DNA from: an uncultured Clostridia bacterium
GTDB taxonomy: Bacteria; Bacillota; Clostridia; Christensenellales; Borkfalkiaceae
Length of the DNA stretch: 39,811 nucleotides
Direction of reading: 5' to 3'
Assembly: GCA_947587085.1 (NCBI GenBank)
Contig: CANPXX010000009.1
Coordinates: forward strand, 1-39,811
This document shows positions 15,539 to 23,910 of this stretch, in pieces. Below the pieces are notes generated by a model. The model was given only the letters and a program-made list of their open reading frames with translations. It did no database searches and was not told where the DNA came from. The position numbers and the translations under genes are program-made. Positions within the stretch are counted from its first letter, which is position 1. Every line of letters starts with the position of its first letter.

Positions 15539-18003
15539 TTCTGTGCGATCTCCTCCACCAGATAGCATTCGATAAAGTCGCCGATCCTGATCTCGTTGAA
15601 GCCCTCGATGGCGCAACCGCATTCGAGCCCCGCCGCGATCTCGCGGACTTCGTCTTTATAGTGTTTGAGCGTCTTGACGTTCCCCTCCACGATCTGCACG
15701 TCGTTGCGGTAGATGCGGAGCTTCCCGCCGCGCACGAGGCGTCCCTCGGTGACGAGGCACCCCGCGACCGTTCCGACGCCCGTGACGTTGAACGTCTGGC
15801 GCACCTCCGCCTTGCCCACATACACGTCCTTGTACTTGGGCGTGAGCATGCCCTTCAAAATGAGCTCCATCTCGTCGAGGAGTTCATAGATGATGCGGTA
15901 CGTCCGCACCTCCACATGGCTGCGCTCCGCGAGCGCCTTTGCCTTGGAGTCGGGACGGACGTTGAAGCCGATGACGAGCGCGTGCGCGGAATCCGCGAGC
16001 GAGATGTCGCTCTCGCTGATGGCGCCCGCCGCCGCGCGGATGACCTTGACGGAGACCTCCTCGTTGCCGAGCTTTTCGACGGAGGAACGGATCGCCTCCA
16101 CCGAGCCCTGCACGTCCGCCTTGATGAGGAGGTTGAGCGACTTGCCCGTCCCCTCCGCCGCGCTGAACAGGGAGTCGAGGTCGCTCACCGAGCGGATCCC
16201 CTCGTCCTCCATCTTCTCGCGCTGTTTGTTCTTGCGCTCCTCCTGCACCTGCTTCATGAGCTCCTGTTCGACGGCGAAGATGGCGTCGCCCGCGTTGGGC
16301 ACGTCCTCGAGCCCGAGGATGGAGACCGCCGTGGAAGGTCCCGCCTCCTTTACCGTCTTGCCCGTGTCGTCGATCATGGCGCGGATCCTGCCCATCGTCG
16401 TGCCCGAGATCACGTTGTCGCCCGTGCGCAGCGTGCCGTTCTGCACGAGCACGCTCGCCATCGGTCCCTTGCCCTTGTCCAGCTTCGCCTCGATGACGAC
16501 GCCCCTCGCGCGGCGGTCGGGATCGGCGCGGAGCTCCAGCATCTCCGCTTGCAGGTCGATGCTTTCGAGGAGGGCGTCCACGCCCTCGCCCGTCTTGGCG
16601 GACAGGGGCACCACGATCACGTCGCCCCCCCATTCCTCGGGCACGAGGTCGTGCTCCAACAGTCCCTGCTTCACGCGGTCGGGATCGACGTGCGGTTTAT
16701 CCATCTTGTTCATGGCGACGATGATGGGAACGTTCGCCGCCTTGGCGTGGTCGATCGCCTCCACCGTCTGCGGCATGATGCCGTCGTCCGCCGCCACGAC
16801 GAGCACCACGATGTCCGTCACGTTGGCGCCGCGGGCTCGCATCGCCGTGAAGGCGGCGTGCCCCGGGGTATCGATGAAGGTGATCTTCTTGCCCCCGCCG
16901 AAGGTGACGGTGTACGCGCCGATGCTCTGCGTGATGCCGCCCTCCTCCCCCGCGGTTACGTTGGTCTTGCGGATATAGTCGAGGAGGGAGGTCTTGCCGT
17001 GATCGACGTGCCCCATCACCGTGACGATGGGCGCGCGCGGGACGGCGTTCGTTTCCTCGCCGCCGTGCTCTTCGAAGAGGGTCTCCTCCGCCGTCTTTTC
17101 GGGTTTGTATTCGAGGTCGATGCCGAGATCGATCGCCATGAGCGCGGCGTTGTCGTAGTCCACCGACTCGTTCACCGTCTTCATGATGCCCTCTTTGAAG
17201 AGGCGCTTGGTGATCTCCACCGCCGAGATGCCGAGCTTCTCGGAGAGCACCTTGATGGGAATCTCGCGGGTGGTCACGACGGCGTGATCGATCTTGACGG
17301 TCTGCGCTTCCTTGCGGGTCTTTTTCCCGAAGCGCGCCTTTCTGTACCCGCTCTCCTTATCGAAATCGCCGATGCTCGCCCCCTGCTGGCGCTGCAACGC
17401 GCGCTTGTTCACGGGACGGCGCTGTTGTTCGACGTACGTCTTTTCGAATTTCTTCGCGGGTTCCCTCCTCGGGGCGGGAGCGGGCGCGACGGGACGGACG
17501 GGCGTCTGCGGACGCGCGCCGAACGGCGGGCGCGCCGCAGGCGTGCGGGGCGCCGCGGTCCCCGTTCGGAAGGGCGGACGGACCGTCTTTCCCGCGGGAT
17601 TGGTATAGGAGGGACGCTGGGCCTCGGGACGGAAGGTCGCGCGGGGCGTCTCCGTGCGGGGACGGGCGGGCGCCTGCGGTTGCGGCTGTTTCCGCGTCTC
17701 CGCCGCTTGCGCCTCCCGTGCGGGTTCGGGCGCGGGGACGTCGGGCGCGGGCGCGCTCTCCGCGGCGCGCTTCGCTGCCGCCGCTTCCGCCGCCGCGCGT
17801 TCCGCCGCGGCGGCGCGCTCCGCCTCCTCCCTTCTCGCCGCTTCCTCCTCGGCGCGGCGCTGTGCCTCCGCCGCCTCGAGCTCGCCCAACTTTTTCAGAA
17901 GGTCCGAAAGACGGCGCTCGTTGGCTGCCACCTTCTTTTGAAGGGCGCCCGTTCCGTTCTCTCCGAGGACGGAGCCCAATTTTTCGATCGTTTCGTATGC
18001 CAT
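15535..18003 (-). CDS. infB: Translation initiation factor IF-2
   Basis: GTPase that places fMet-tRNA on the 30S subunit and joins the subunits. 822 aa. A variable N-terminus (to about residue 230) is Ala/Glu-rich coiled coil, then Pro/Arg/Thr-rich and disordered. The IF2N domain ([13 protein letters not shown]) follows, then the G domain: GHVDHGKTS about 331, DTPGHAAF about 378, NKMDKP about 431. Domains II-IV complete the protein (conserved GMLTPKYKD and GECGC-like late motifs). Start ATG 18003. The low-complexity N-terminus produces long false frames on the other strand. Confidence 0.95.
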   Translation of the reverse strand: MAYETIEKLGSVLGENGTGALQKKVAANERRLSDLLKKLGELEAAEAQRRAEEEAARREEAERAAAAERAAAEAAAAKRAAESAPAPDVPAPEPAREAQAAETRKQPQPQAPARPRTETPRATFRPEAQRPSYTNPAGKTVRPPFRTGTAAPRTPAARPPFGARPQTPVRPVAPAPAPRREPAKKFEKTYVEQQRRPVNKRALQRQQGASIGDFDKESGYRKARFGKKTRKEAQTVKIDHAVVTTREIPIKVLSEKLGISAVEITKRLFKEGIMKTVNESVDYDNAALMAIDLGIDLEYKPEKTAEETLFEEHGGEETNAVPRAPIVTVMGHVDHGKTSLLDYIRKTNVTAGEEGGITQSIGAYTVTFGGGKKITFIDTPGHAAFTAMRARGANVTDIVVLVVAADDGIMPQTVEAIDHAKAANVPIIVAMNKMDKPHVDPDRVKQGLLEHDLVPEEWGGDVIVVPLSAKTGEGVDALLESIDLQAEMLELRADPDRRARGVVIEAKLDKGKGPMASVLVQNGTLRTGDNVISGTTMGRIRAMIDDTGKTVKEAGPSTAVSILGLEDVPNAGDAIFAVEQELMKQVQEERKNKQREKMEDEGIRSVSDLDSLFSAAEGTGKSLNLLIKADVQGSVEAIRSSVEKLGNEEVSVKVIRAAAGAISESDISLADSAHALVIGFNVRPDSKAKALAERSHVEVRTYRIIYELLDEMELILKGMLTPKYKDVYVGKAEVRQTFNVTGVGTVAGCLVTEGRLVRGGKLRIYRNDVQIVEGNVKTLKHYKDEVREIAAGLECGCAIEGFNEIRIGDFIECYLVEEIAQK

Positions 18004-18018
18004 ATTACCCTCCTGCGC

Positions 18019-18312
18019 TCATTGCGCTCCCTGCGCTTCGGCGCAGATGGCGCGCGCGAGATTGGCTTCGCGCACCGCCGCACATTTACAGCCCTCCCTC
18101 CCCACGAGCGAGCCGAGATCCTCGAACTCCACCAGCGGACAGGCGAACCGTTCTCTCAGTTTTTCCACTTCCTTGCGCGAGTTCTTTCCGATCGAGCGAT
18201 CGACCGCCAAGAGCTCGCACCGCCGCAGGGTGGAGGCGGCGAATACGCCGAGCGCGAGCTTCCCCGCGCGGCGCGCAAAGCCGAAATACGAACGCACCTT
18301 ACTTTCCTGCAA
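18019..18312 (-). CDS. rplGA: L7Ae-family ribosomal-like protein (YlxQ type)
   Basis: 97-aa RNA-binding protein of the L7Ae/L30e/Gadd45 fold, the YlxQ/RplGA protein that sits between ylxR and infB in Bacillota; known homologues bind K-turn RNA. Visible: GFARRAGKLALG near the N-terminus, typical of the family. The start is TTG at 18312 with GGAGGAG five to six bases upstream, inside the end of ylxR (14-base overlap). A GTG at 18297 is the alternative but lies far from the SD. Confidence 0.88.
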   Translation of the reverse strand: MQESKVRSYFGFARRAGKLALGVFAASTLRRCELLAVDRSIGKNSRKEVEKLRERFACPLVEFEDLGSLVGREGCKCAAVREANLARAICAEAQGAQ

Positions 18313-18568
18313 GGATCTCCTCCTCGATCCGCGCGTACACCTCGTCGGGAACGGGGGCGGAAAACGTTTTATTGAGCAGTTTCGCCCGCGCGAGCTTCTT
18401 CACGCACGCCGCGTCCCTGCAAATATACGCGCCGCGCCCCGCCGCCTTGCCCGAGAAGTCCGCAAAGATCTGCCCCTCGGGACTGCGCACGATGCGCAGC
18501 ATCTCCCGTTTGGGCTTCTCCCCGCGGCATGCGATGCAGGTGCGGAGCGGAATCTTGCGCTCCTTCAT
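18299..18568 (-). CDS. ylxR: YlxR-family nucleic-acid-binding protein
   Basis: 89-aa protein of the YlxR/DUF448 family, found directly after nusA in most Gram-positive bacteria; homologues have been linked to RNase P regulation and RNA binding. Motifs: PLRTCIACRGEKPKREMLR with the two cysteines, and GRGAYICRD followed by a conserved cysteine. The start codon is directly next to the nusA stop with no gap. Confidence 0.92.
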   Translation of the reverse strand: MKERKIPLRTCIACRGEKPKREMLRIVRSPEGQIFADFSGKAAGRGAYICRDAACVKKLARAKLLNKTFSAPVPDEVYARIEEEILAGK

Positions 18569-19660
18569 TTACTCCTCCGTGCCCGTCTCCGACGGCTCTT
18601 CGAGGTTGAGCTTCGCCGCGGCGCTCTCGCTCTTCACGTCGATCTTCCACCCCGTGAGGTGCGCGGCGAGGCGGGCGTTCTGCCCCTCCCTGCCGATGGC
18701 GAGAGACAGCTTCTCGTCGGGCACGACGGCGACCGCCGACTTCTCGCCGAGCTGGGTCACCGAGATGACCGTCGCGGGGGAGAGCGACTTCGCGATGAAT
18801 TCGAGGGGATTCTCGCTCCAAAGGATGATGTCGATCTTCTCGCCGCCGAGCTCGGCGACGACGGCGTTCACGCGGGCGCCCTTGTTGCCCACGCACGCGC
18901 CGACCGCGTCTACCCGCGGATCCTCGGAGGCGATCGCCATCTTGGTCCTGTGCCCCGGCTCGCGCGAGATCGCCTTCACGACGACCGTGCCCGCCTTGAT
19001 CTCGGGCACCTCCTCTTCGAACAGCCGCTTCACGAGCCCGGGCGCCGAGCGGGAGACGAGCACCTGCGCGTTCCTGCCGCCGCTCCGCACCCGCTTGACG
19101 TACACCTTGATCTTGTCGCCCGCCTCATACCGTTCGCCGGGCACCTGATCCTGCGGGAGCATGAGCCCTTCTATCTGTCCCTTCCCGAGCTCGATGTACA
19201 CGTTGCGCATGTCCACCTTGCGGATGAGCCCGCTCATGAGCTCGCCCTCCTTGTCCGAAAATTCGGAGAGGGTGTTGTCGCGCTCCGTCTCATGGATCTT
19301 TTGGAGGATGACCTGCTTCGCCGTCTGCGCGGCGATGCGCGAAAAGTCCTTGGGGATGAATTCCTCGGAGAGCACGTCGCCCACTTTGGCGTTCTTCTTC
19401 GTCTTGTGCGCCTCCTCGAGGGTGATCTCGCCGTCGCCGATCTCCTCCACGTCGTCGTCTACGACGGTACGCAGGATATAGAAGCGGATGGTGCTCTTCT
19501 CGGGATTGATGCGCACCTCCACGTTGCCCGTCTCCCCGTTCTCCTGCTTCTTGTAGGCGGAAGCGAGCGCATTGGAGAGCGCCTCGATGAATACTTCCTC
19601 GCTGATTCCCCGCTCGCGCTCTAAATCGGCGAGCGCCGCAAAAAATTCTTTGTTGACCAT
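18569..19660 (-). CDS. nusA: Transcription termination/antitermination factor NusA
   Basis: Binds RNA polymerase and nascent RNA to control pausing, termination and antitermination. 363 aa, the short form typical of Bacillota without the C-terminal acidic repeats of E. coli. Domains: N-terminal RNAP-binding domain (1-125), S1 domain (around 135-200, GQIEGLMLPQDQVPGE), KH1 and KH2 (GNKGARVNAVVAELGGEKIDII, then AIGREGQNARLAAHLTGW). The ATG at 19660 follows GGGAGTGG. The C-terminus ends in a short acidic tail (ETGTEE). Confidence 0.95.
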   Translation of the reverse strand: MVNKEFFAALADLERERGISEEVFIEALSNALASAYKKQENGETGNVEVRINPEKSTIRFYILRTVVDDDVEEIGDGEITLEEAHKTKKNAKVGDVLSEEFIPKDFSRIAAQTAKQVILQKIHETERDNTLSEFSDKEGELMSGLIRKVDMRNVYIELGKGQIEGLMLPQDQVPGERYEAGDKIKVYVKRVRSGGRNAQVLVSRSAPGLVKRLFEEEVPEIKAGTVVVKAISREPGHRTKMAIASEDPRVDAVGACVGNKGARVNAVVAELGGEKIDIILWSENPLEFIAKSLSPATVISVTQLGEKSAVAVVPDEKLSLAIGREGQNARLAAHLTGWKIDVKSESAAAKLNLEEPSETGTEE

Positions 19661-19683
19661 GGTTCCACTCCCGTATAAATTTT

Positions 19684-20139
19684 TCAGACTTCTATCAAAA
19701 GACACACCTTCGAGCACTTGGCGAAGGGTATGCGCTTTTCGCCTTGTTCCGTCCGCAGGGCGACCGTCTCCCCGTCGAAGGCGAGAAGCTCGCCCTCATA
19801 GTACTTTGCGCCCTCATAGGGGGCGTAGAGATGCACTTCCACCGCCTCGCCGAGGTGACGGTCGAAGTCCGCCTGTTTGCGGAAGGGACGGTCCAGCCCG
19901 GGTGAGGAGCAGTTGAGCGTGTACGGCTCGCCGAAGGTGGGGTCGAGCTCGTCGAGCGGGGCGTCGATCGCGCGGTGGAAGCGCTCGCAGAGCACGAGGT
20001 CCACCCCGCCCGGGGCGTCGATAAAGACGGTGAGCGCCCGCCCGCGCGCGTTCCACGCTACTTCCACGATCTCCACCCCCGTCTCCGCGGCGATGGGACG
20101 CAGAAATTCTTCGATCTCCGCAAGCGGCTTGACGCGCAT
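19684..20139 (-). CDS. rimP: Ribosome maturation factor RimP
   Basis: Needed for 30S subunit maturation. 151 aa. Typical blocks: GVEIVEVAW, a TVFIDAPGGVDLVLCERFHRAID stretch, and YTLNCSSPGLDRPFRKQADF (the conserved SPGLDRPL-type motif). The ATG at 20139 is chosen because GGGAGGGG lies directly upstream. A longer frame starting at TTG 20205 would begin two bases after the predicted transcription start. It is the first gene of the nusA-infB operon. Confidence 0.93.
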   Translation of the reverse strand: MRVKPLAEIEEFLRPIAAETGVEIVEVAWNARGRALTVFIDAPGGVDLVLCERFHRAIDAPLDELDPTFGEPYTLNCSSPGLDRPFRKQADFDRHLGEAVEVHLYAPYEGAKYYEGELLAFDGETVALRTEQGEKRIPFAKCSKVCLLIEV

Positions 20140-20160
20140 ATCCCCTCCCTCATAAAGAAA

Positions 20161-20182
20161 TGAGAGCGGAAGCCCGCCCTCA
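20161..20182 (-). promoter_or_regulatory. Leader hairpin between rimP promoter and SD
   Basis: On the transcript a 9-bp stem with one G-U pair (20161-20169 with 20174-20182) and a 4-nt loop; outer AAGAA/TTCTT pairing can extend it. It lies in the roughly 68-nt leader just upstream of the rimP SD. It is not followed by a T-run, so it is not a plain terminator. Confidence 0.45.
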
Positions 20183-20213
20183 ATCTCTTCTTTCAAATGG
20201 ATCAAGTATCTGC

Positions 20214-20242
20214 ATTATACCATGCCTTGCGCGAAAATGCAA
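20214..20242 (-). promoter_or_regulatory. Sigma-A promoter of the rimP-nusA-infB operon
   Basis: -35 TTGCAT (20237-20242), 17-bp spacer, consensus -10 TATAAT (20214-20219). Predicted start near 20207. It separates the polC-like gene from the translation operon. Confidence 0.78.
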
Positions 20243-20269
20243 GCGCTTTTGGGAAATTTTCTTAAATTT

Positions 20270-21778
20270 TTACCGCGGAAGTCCGTTTTTCATGCGCGTG
20301 AGCTCCAAAAAGATCTTCGCCGTGACAAATGCGTCGTCATAAGCGCGGTGGTGATGGAACTCGAACCCGAAGTGGTCCGCCACGGTGTTGAGCTTGTAGT
20401 TGCCAAGGCGGAGCATCTCCTGCGCGAAGGTGACCGTATCGTACTGCCGCTGGTCGAAGAGGAAGCCCTCCTTCTCGCCGTAGTAGCGGATGAACTTGCA
20501 GTCGAACTGCACGTTGTGCCCGACGAGCGCGCACCCCGCCGCGAACTTGTAGAAGTCCGCCATGACCGCGCCGACGGGCGGCGCGCCCACGAGCATCTCG
20601 TCGGTGATGCCCGTGAGTTCGATGATCTCCTGCGGGAGACGGACGGGACAGGCGACGAAGGAGGAGAAGCGCTCGGTGATGTTCCCCCCCGCGATCTTCA
20701 CCGCGCCGATCTCGATGATGCGGTCCATCGCCGCGGAGGACGAATTGCCGAGCCCCGTCGTTTCGAGGTCGAACACCACGAAATCGCGCTTCAAGACGGC
20801 TTCGGGCAGGGGCGCCGCGTCGAACAGCTTCGCCTGCACGAGGTCGTGCATGGGGACGGGGAATACGACGGAGTACGCCGCGGGCACGGGGCGGGAGGGG
20901 CGCTCCACGGGGGTGAACCCCTCGGGCGGGGCGCCGTAGTCGAGCATCTTCGCGCGGAAGGAGAGCCCGCCGTTGAAGAGCTCGTTGTCGCCCGTGAGGC
21001 AGACGCTGTCCCCCTGCCGCACGGCGCGGACCTTTTCGAGCGTCGCCTTTCGGGTGAAATAGGCAGTGCGGAGCGTCCCCGTGCCGTCCGAGAGGGCGAT
21101 CGAGAAATAGGGCTTGCCGTTCTTGGCGGTGCGCTCCTCGATGTAACTGACCGTGCCGCACACCGTGACGTTCGCGATCTCCTTGGTGAGGTCCGCGATA
21201 TACATGGCGCGGGAAGGCGCCGCCCCGTCCACGGCGGAATAGCCGTCGATCTCGAAGAAGCGCGGCGCGCGGATATATTCCTCGGGCGGGAGCTCCCGCT
21301 CGATCTCCTGCCGCTCCTTGGGCACGGCGCGCAGTTCCCCCAGCCAACAGCCGCAAAACTGCCTGCCGAGCTCCTCGGAGAGCGCGTCGATGACGCCGTC
21401 CTCCTTCCCCTTCGCGAACCCCGAGGCGTCCACGCCGAGATAGAACCTGCCGCCGCCCGCGTCCACCTCCGCGCCGATGTCCTCGGGCGAGACGAACGCC
21501 GCGAGGGCGGGGAAGCGCGTTTTGAGGATGTCCGCGACGGCGCGGCGGATCCCCTCCTCGCTCGGCACGGACTTGATCACTCGCGCCGAACCGCGCAACC
21601 CTTCGGGGGCATAGCGCGCCGAGACTTCGCTCGCATAGGCGACGTCCTCGCGCGAGTAGTTGGCGTCGGTGACGAGATGGAACACCGCCTCGTCCCCCTC
21701 CACCGTGATCTTTTTGAGGACGGCGCGGGAGAGCCCCTCCGCGCGCCTGATCTCGTCGAGATAGAGCTTGCTCTTCAT
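20270..21778 (-). CDS. PolC-like protein lacking PHP and polymerase domains (OB + 3'-5' exonuclease)
   Basis: 502 aa, located between ispG and rimP where Clostridia carry polC (about 1,400 aa or more). The first 200 residues resemble the PolC N-terminal region; an OB fold follows (about 203-282, NVTVCGTVSYIEER). A DnaQ-type exonuclease starts near 333: D337/E339 in FDLETTG, D426 in HNVQFD, and H477/D482 in HRAYDD, so the DEDDh site is intact. There is no PHP domain between OB and exonuclease, and translation stops cleanly after the exonuclease. Only about 130 nt separate it from rimP, with no polymerase relic. Likely a stand-alone proofreading exonuclease. The ATG overlaps the ispG stop by four bases. 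Confidence 0.8.
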   Translation of the reverse strand: MKSKLYLDEIRRAEGLSRAVLKKITVEGDEAVFHLVTDANYSREDVAYASEVSARYAPEGLRGSARVIKSVPSEEGIRRAVADILKTRFPALAAFVSPEDIGAEVDAGGGRFYLGVDASGFAKGKEDGVIDALSEELGRQFCGCWLGELRAVPKERQEIERELPPEEYIRAPRFFEIDGYSAVDGAAPSRAMYIADLTKEIANVTVCGTVSYIEERTAKNGKPYFSIALSDGTGTLRTAYFTRKATLEKVRAVRQGDSVCLTGDNELFNGGLSFRAKMLDYGAPPEGFTPVERPSRPVPAAYSVVFPVPMHDLVQAKLFDAAPLPEAVLKRDFVVFDLETTGLGNSSSAAMDRIIEIGAVKIAGGNITERFSSFVACPVRLPQEIIELTGITDEMLVGAPPVGAVMADFYKFAAGCALVGHNVQFDCKFIRYYGEKEGFLFDQRQYDTVTFAQEMLRLGNYKLNTVADHFGFEFHHHRAYDDAFVTAKIFLELTRMKNGLPR

Positions 21779-22833
21779 CGCCCGTTCCCCCGCTCCGCGA
21801 GCAGTTCTTCGAGACGGCGGAAGAACGCCGCCTCTGCCTCCGCCGCGGGAACGCGCACGGGCGCGGCGTCCCGCTCGAAGAGCACACAGTACTCCCCGCC
21901 CCCCGCGATGCCGAGGTCGCAGTCCTTCGCCTCGCCCGGTCCGTTCACCACGCAACCCATCACGGCGACTTTGAGCGGCGTGCGCACCCGCGCCACCCGC
22001 TCGCTGACCCGCGCGGCGAGTCCCATGCAATCATATCTGCAACGCCCGCACGTGGGGCAGGCGACCACTTCCACATACCCCTTTTCCAGCCCGCAGGCGC
22101 GGAGGATGTCGTGCGCGGCGTACACCTCCTCCACGGGGTCGGAGGAGAGGGAGACGCGGATGGTGTCGCCCACGCCGCCCAGCAGGAGGGAGCCGATGCC
22201 CACGCTGCTCTTGACGACGCCCATGCGCCCCACGCCCGCCTCCGTCACGCCGAGATGGAGCGGATAGTCCGTCTGCCGCGCGAGGAGGGAATACGCCTCC
22301 ACGGTGAGGGGGACGTCGGACGCCTTCACCGAGATGACGATGTTCTCCACGCCGTGCCGCTCGAAGGCGGCGACGTTGTTGAGAGCGCTCCCGACGAGGG
22401 CGCGGGCGCTCCTTCCGTAGCGGGCGAGCGCCTCCTTTTCGATGCTCCCCGTGTTCGCGCCCACCCGCACGGGCACGCCGTGCCGCTTCAAGCAGTCCGC
22501 CACATAGGCGAGCTCGCGCTCCCCCCCGATGTTGCCGGGGTTGACGCGCAGTTTATCCGCGCCCGACTCCACGGCGAGCACGGCAAGTTTGGCGGAAAAA
22601 TGGATGTCGGCGACGATGGGGACATGGACCCCCTCCCGTACCCGTCCGATGGCGCGCGCGTCCTCTTCGTCGAGCACGGCGACCCGCGCGAGATCGCAGC
22701 CCGCCTCCTCCATACGAAGAATTTGAGCGACGCTTGCCGCAACGTCGCTCGTTTTTACCGTGGTCATGCTCTGGACGGCGACGGGGGCGCGCCCGAGCGC
22801 GACCTCCCCGACCGTGACGATCTTCTTCGACAT
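21775..22833 (-). CDS. ispG: 4-hydroxy-3-methylbut-2-enyl-diphosphate synthase
   Basis: Reductive dehydration step of the MEP isoprenoid pathway; a [4Fe-4S] enzyme. 352 aa. The TIM-barrel part shows VAVQSMT, ADIHFSAKLA and RVNPGNIG; the iron-sulfur domain shows ACPTCGRC and GCVVNGPGEAKDCDLGIAGG, giving the three conserved cysteines and a glutamate. Spacing to nrdR is 18 nt. The order ispG then polC then rimP is the usual clostridial order. Confidence 0.95.
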   Translation of the reverse strand: MSKKIVTVGEVALGRAPVAVQSMTTVKTSDVAASVAQILRMEEAGCDLARVAVLDEEDARAIGRVREGVHVPIVADIHFSAKLAVLAVESGADKLRVNPGNIGGERELAYVADCLKRHGVPVRVGANTGSIEKEALARYGRSARALVGSALNNVAAFERHGVENIVISVKASDVPLTVEAYSLLARQTDYPLHLGVTEAGVGRMGVVKSSVGIGSLLLGGVGDTIRVSLSSDPVEEVYAAHDILRACGLEKGYVEVVACPTCGRCRYDCMGLAARVSERVARVRTPLKVAVMGCVVNGPGEAKDCDLGIAGGGEYCVLFERDAAPVRVPAAEAEAAFFRRLEELLAERGNGR

Positions 22834-22851
22834 AGTCCTCCCGAAAGGCGA

Positions 22852-23322
22852 TTACTTTTTCTCGCTCTCCTTCTTTTCCATCATGCGCTGTAATTCGGAC
22901 ATGAACGACGAGATATCCTTGAAGGAGCGGTACACCGACGCATAGCGCACATAGGCGACCTCGTCGAGCTCTTTGAGCCCCTCCATCACCATCTCGCCGA
23001 TCTCCTTGGAGGAGATCTCCTGCTCCATGGAATTGTAGATCTTTTTGGCGATCTCTTCGGCGAGCGCGTCGATCTTTTCGATGGGGACGGGACGCTTCTC
23101 GCACGCCTTGATGACGCCCCGCTTGATCTTCCCCATATCGAACGCCTGCCTGTTCCCGTCCGACTTCACCACGAGAATGGGCGCGACTTCGATGGTCTCG
23201 TACGTCGTGAACCTTCTTCCGCATCCCATGCACTCGCGGCGGCGGCGGATGGTCCTGTCATCGTCCGCGGAGCGGGAATCGATGACCTTGCTCTCCGTAC
23301 AGTTACAATACAGGCAACGCAT
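22852..23322 (-). CDS. nrdR: Transcriptional repressor NrdR
   Basis: Represses ribonucleotide reductase genes when dATP is high. 156 aa, standard. N-terminal zinc ribbon C3-C6...C31-C34, then the ATP-cone domain starting at about residue 49 (ILVVKSDGNRQAFD). The C-terminus is rich in Glu/Lys. First gene of the nrdR-ispG-polC-like transcript; it has its own consensus promoter and a GGAG SD. I see no NrdR box in its own promoter. Confidence 0.95.
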   Translation of the reverse strand: MRCLYCNCTESKVIDSRSADDDRTIRRRRECMGCGRRFTTYETIEVAPILVVKSDGNRQAFDMGKIKRGVIKACEKRPVPIEKIDALAEEIAKKIYNSMEQEISSKEIGEMVMEGLKELDEVAYVRYASVYRSFKDISSFMSELQRMMEKKESEKK

Positions 23323-23351
23323 AGCATTCTCCTCTTCTTTTCTTCCAACGG

Positions 23352-23380
23352 ATTATATCATATTCCGCGCGTTTTGTAAA
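23352..23380 (-). promoter_or_regulatory. Sigma-A promoter of nrdR-ispG-polC-like
   Basis: -35 TTTACA (23375-23380), 17-bp spacer, -10 TATAAT (23352-23357); start predicted near 23345, about 23 nt before the nrdR ATG. Confidence 0.8.
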
Positions 23381-23483
23381 GAATTTTCGCGAAGTTTTCG
23401 GAAAGCGCTCCGTTTCGTGCGAAAAATCGCGGACGCGAAGCGGACATCTCTACCTTTCCTTGAACGTCATGCCCCGCGCGCGG

Positions 23484-23555
23484 CTTCTATTGTAGACCAA
23501 ACGGAAGCCTTTCCCTATTGTCATTTCGACCGCACAGACTTCTATTGTAGACCAA
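23484..23555. repeat. 17-bp direct repeat, two copies 55 bp apart
   Basis: CTTCTATTGTAGACCAA occurs identically at 23484-23500 and 23539-23555. A second short motif, ATTGTCATTT, follows each copy (23517-23526 and 23611-23620), giving an A-B-A-B order with different spacings. It looks like decayed copies of a dispersed intergenic repeat rather than a CRISPR array. Confidence 0.7.
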
Positions 23556-23711
23556 GCGCGGCACGCCCCGCCCGCACGTTCACGTTCCATTTACCGAAAC
23601 ATTTCTCCCAATTGTCATTTTGCGGAGCGCGCCTCAATTTGCGCGGCTCGCCCGCGCTTGTTGTCTGAGCAAGCGATAAAGAGCCCAAAATAAGTTTCCC
23701 AGACAAGCCCA

Positions 23712-23855
23712 TTTCCGTCGCGAAATTCTTTGCCCTTATTCTTGCCCCGCAGGGAGCTTCTCTTTGGAAGAATTTCGCGAAATCTTTCCGTCGCGAAATT
23801 CTTTGCCCTTATGCTTGCCCCGCAGGGAGCTTCTCTTTGGAAGAATTTCGCGAAA
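23712..23855. repeat. Tandem 71-bp element with 13-bp terminal inverted repeats
   Basis: Unit 1 is 23712-23782 and unit 2 is 23785-23855; 70 of 71 bases are identical (T or G in the middle). Each unit contains a perfect 13-bp inverted repeat, TCGCGAAATTCTT paired with AAGAATTTCGCGA (23718-23730/23768-23780 and 23791-23803/23841-23853). It resembles a REP/MITE-like palindromic unit duplicated in tandem. Confidence 0.85.
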
Positions 23856-23870
23856 CATACGCTTTGCCAC

Positions 23871-23899
23871 AAAAAAAGGAGCGGGCATTCGCCCGCTCC
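23871..23899 (-). terminator. Strong intrinsic terminator of the GH43 gene
   Basis: Perfect 9-bp stem (GGAGCGGGC with GCCCGCTCC) and a GAAT loop on the transcript, followed by seven T, 12-40 nt after the stop codon. Confidence 0.9.
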
Positions 23900-23910
23900 C
23901 GCGCCGTTTC

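Larger units (their letters stand above)
23381..23870. other. Non-coding intergenic block with repeats
   Basis: About 490 bases without a credible gene. It holds two copies of a 17-bp motif and two of a 10-bp motif in alternating order, a small hairpin around 23655-23675, and the tandem 71-bp element. Frames through it have no SD, and the repeat period (73) is not a multiple of three. Confidence 0.7.

Noticed and set aside
15661-18375. Plus-strand open frame of about 900 codons opposite infB
   Set aside because: Antisense shadow of infB in GC-rich DNA; composition is His/Arg/Asp repetitive, no SD and no family motif.
20222-22267. Plus-strand open frame opposite the polC-like gene and ispG
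   Set aside because: It spans two real genes and their shared junction; GC-driven shadow.
23484-23855. Possible CRISPR array
   Set aside because: Repeats have irregular spacing, only two copies each, and no cas genes nearby.
23615-23872. Small minus-strand frame with a repeated peptide
   Set aside because: The repeated peptide comes from the 71-bp DNA repeat, whose 73-bp period shifts frame between copies; no SD.
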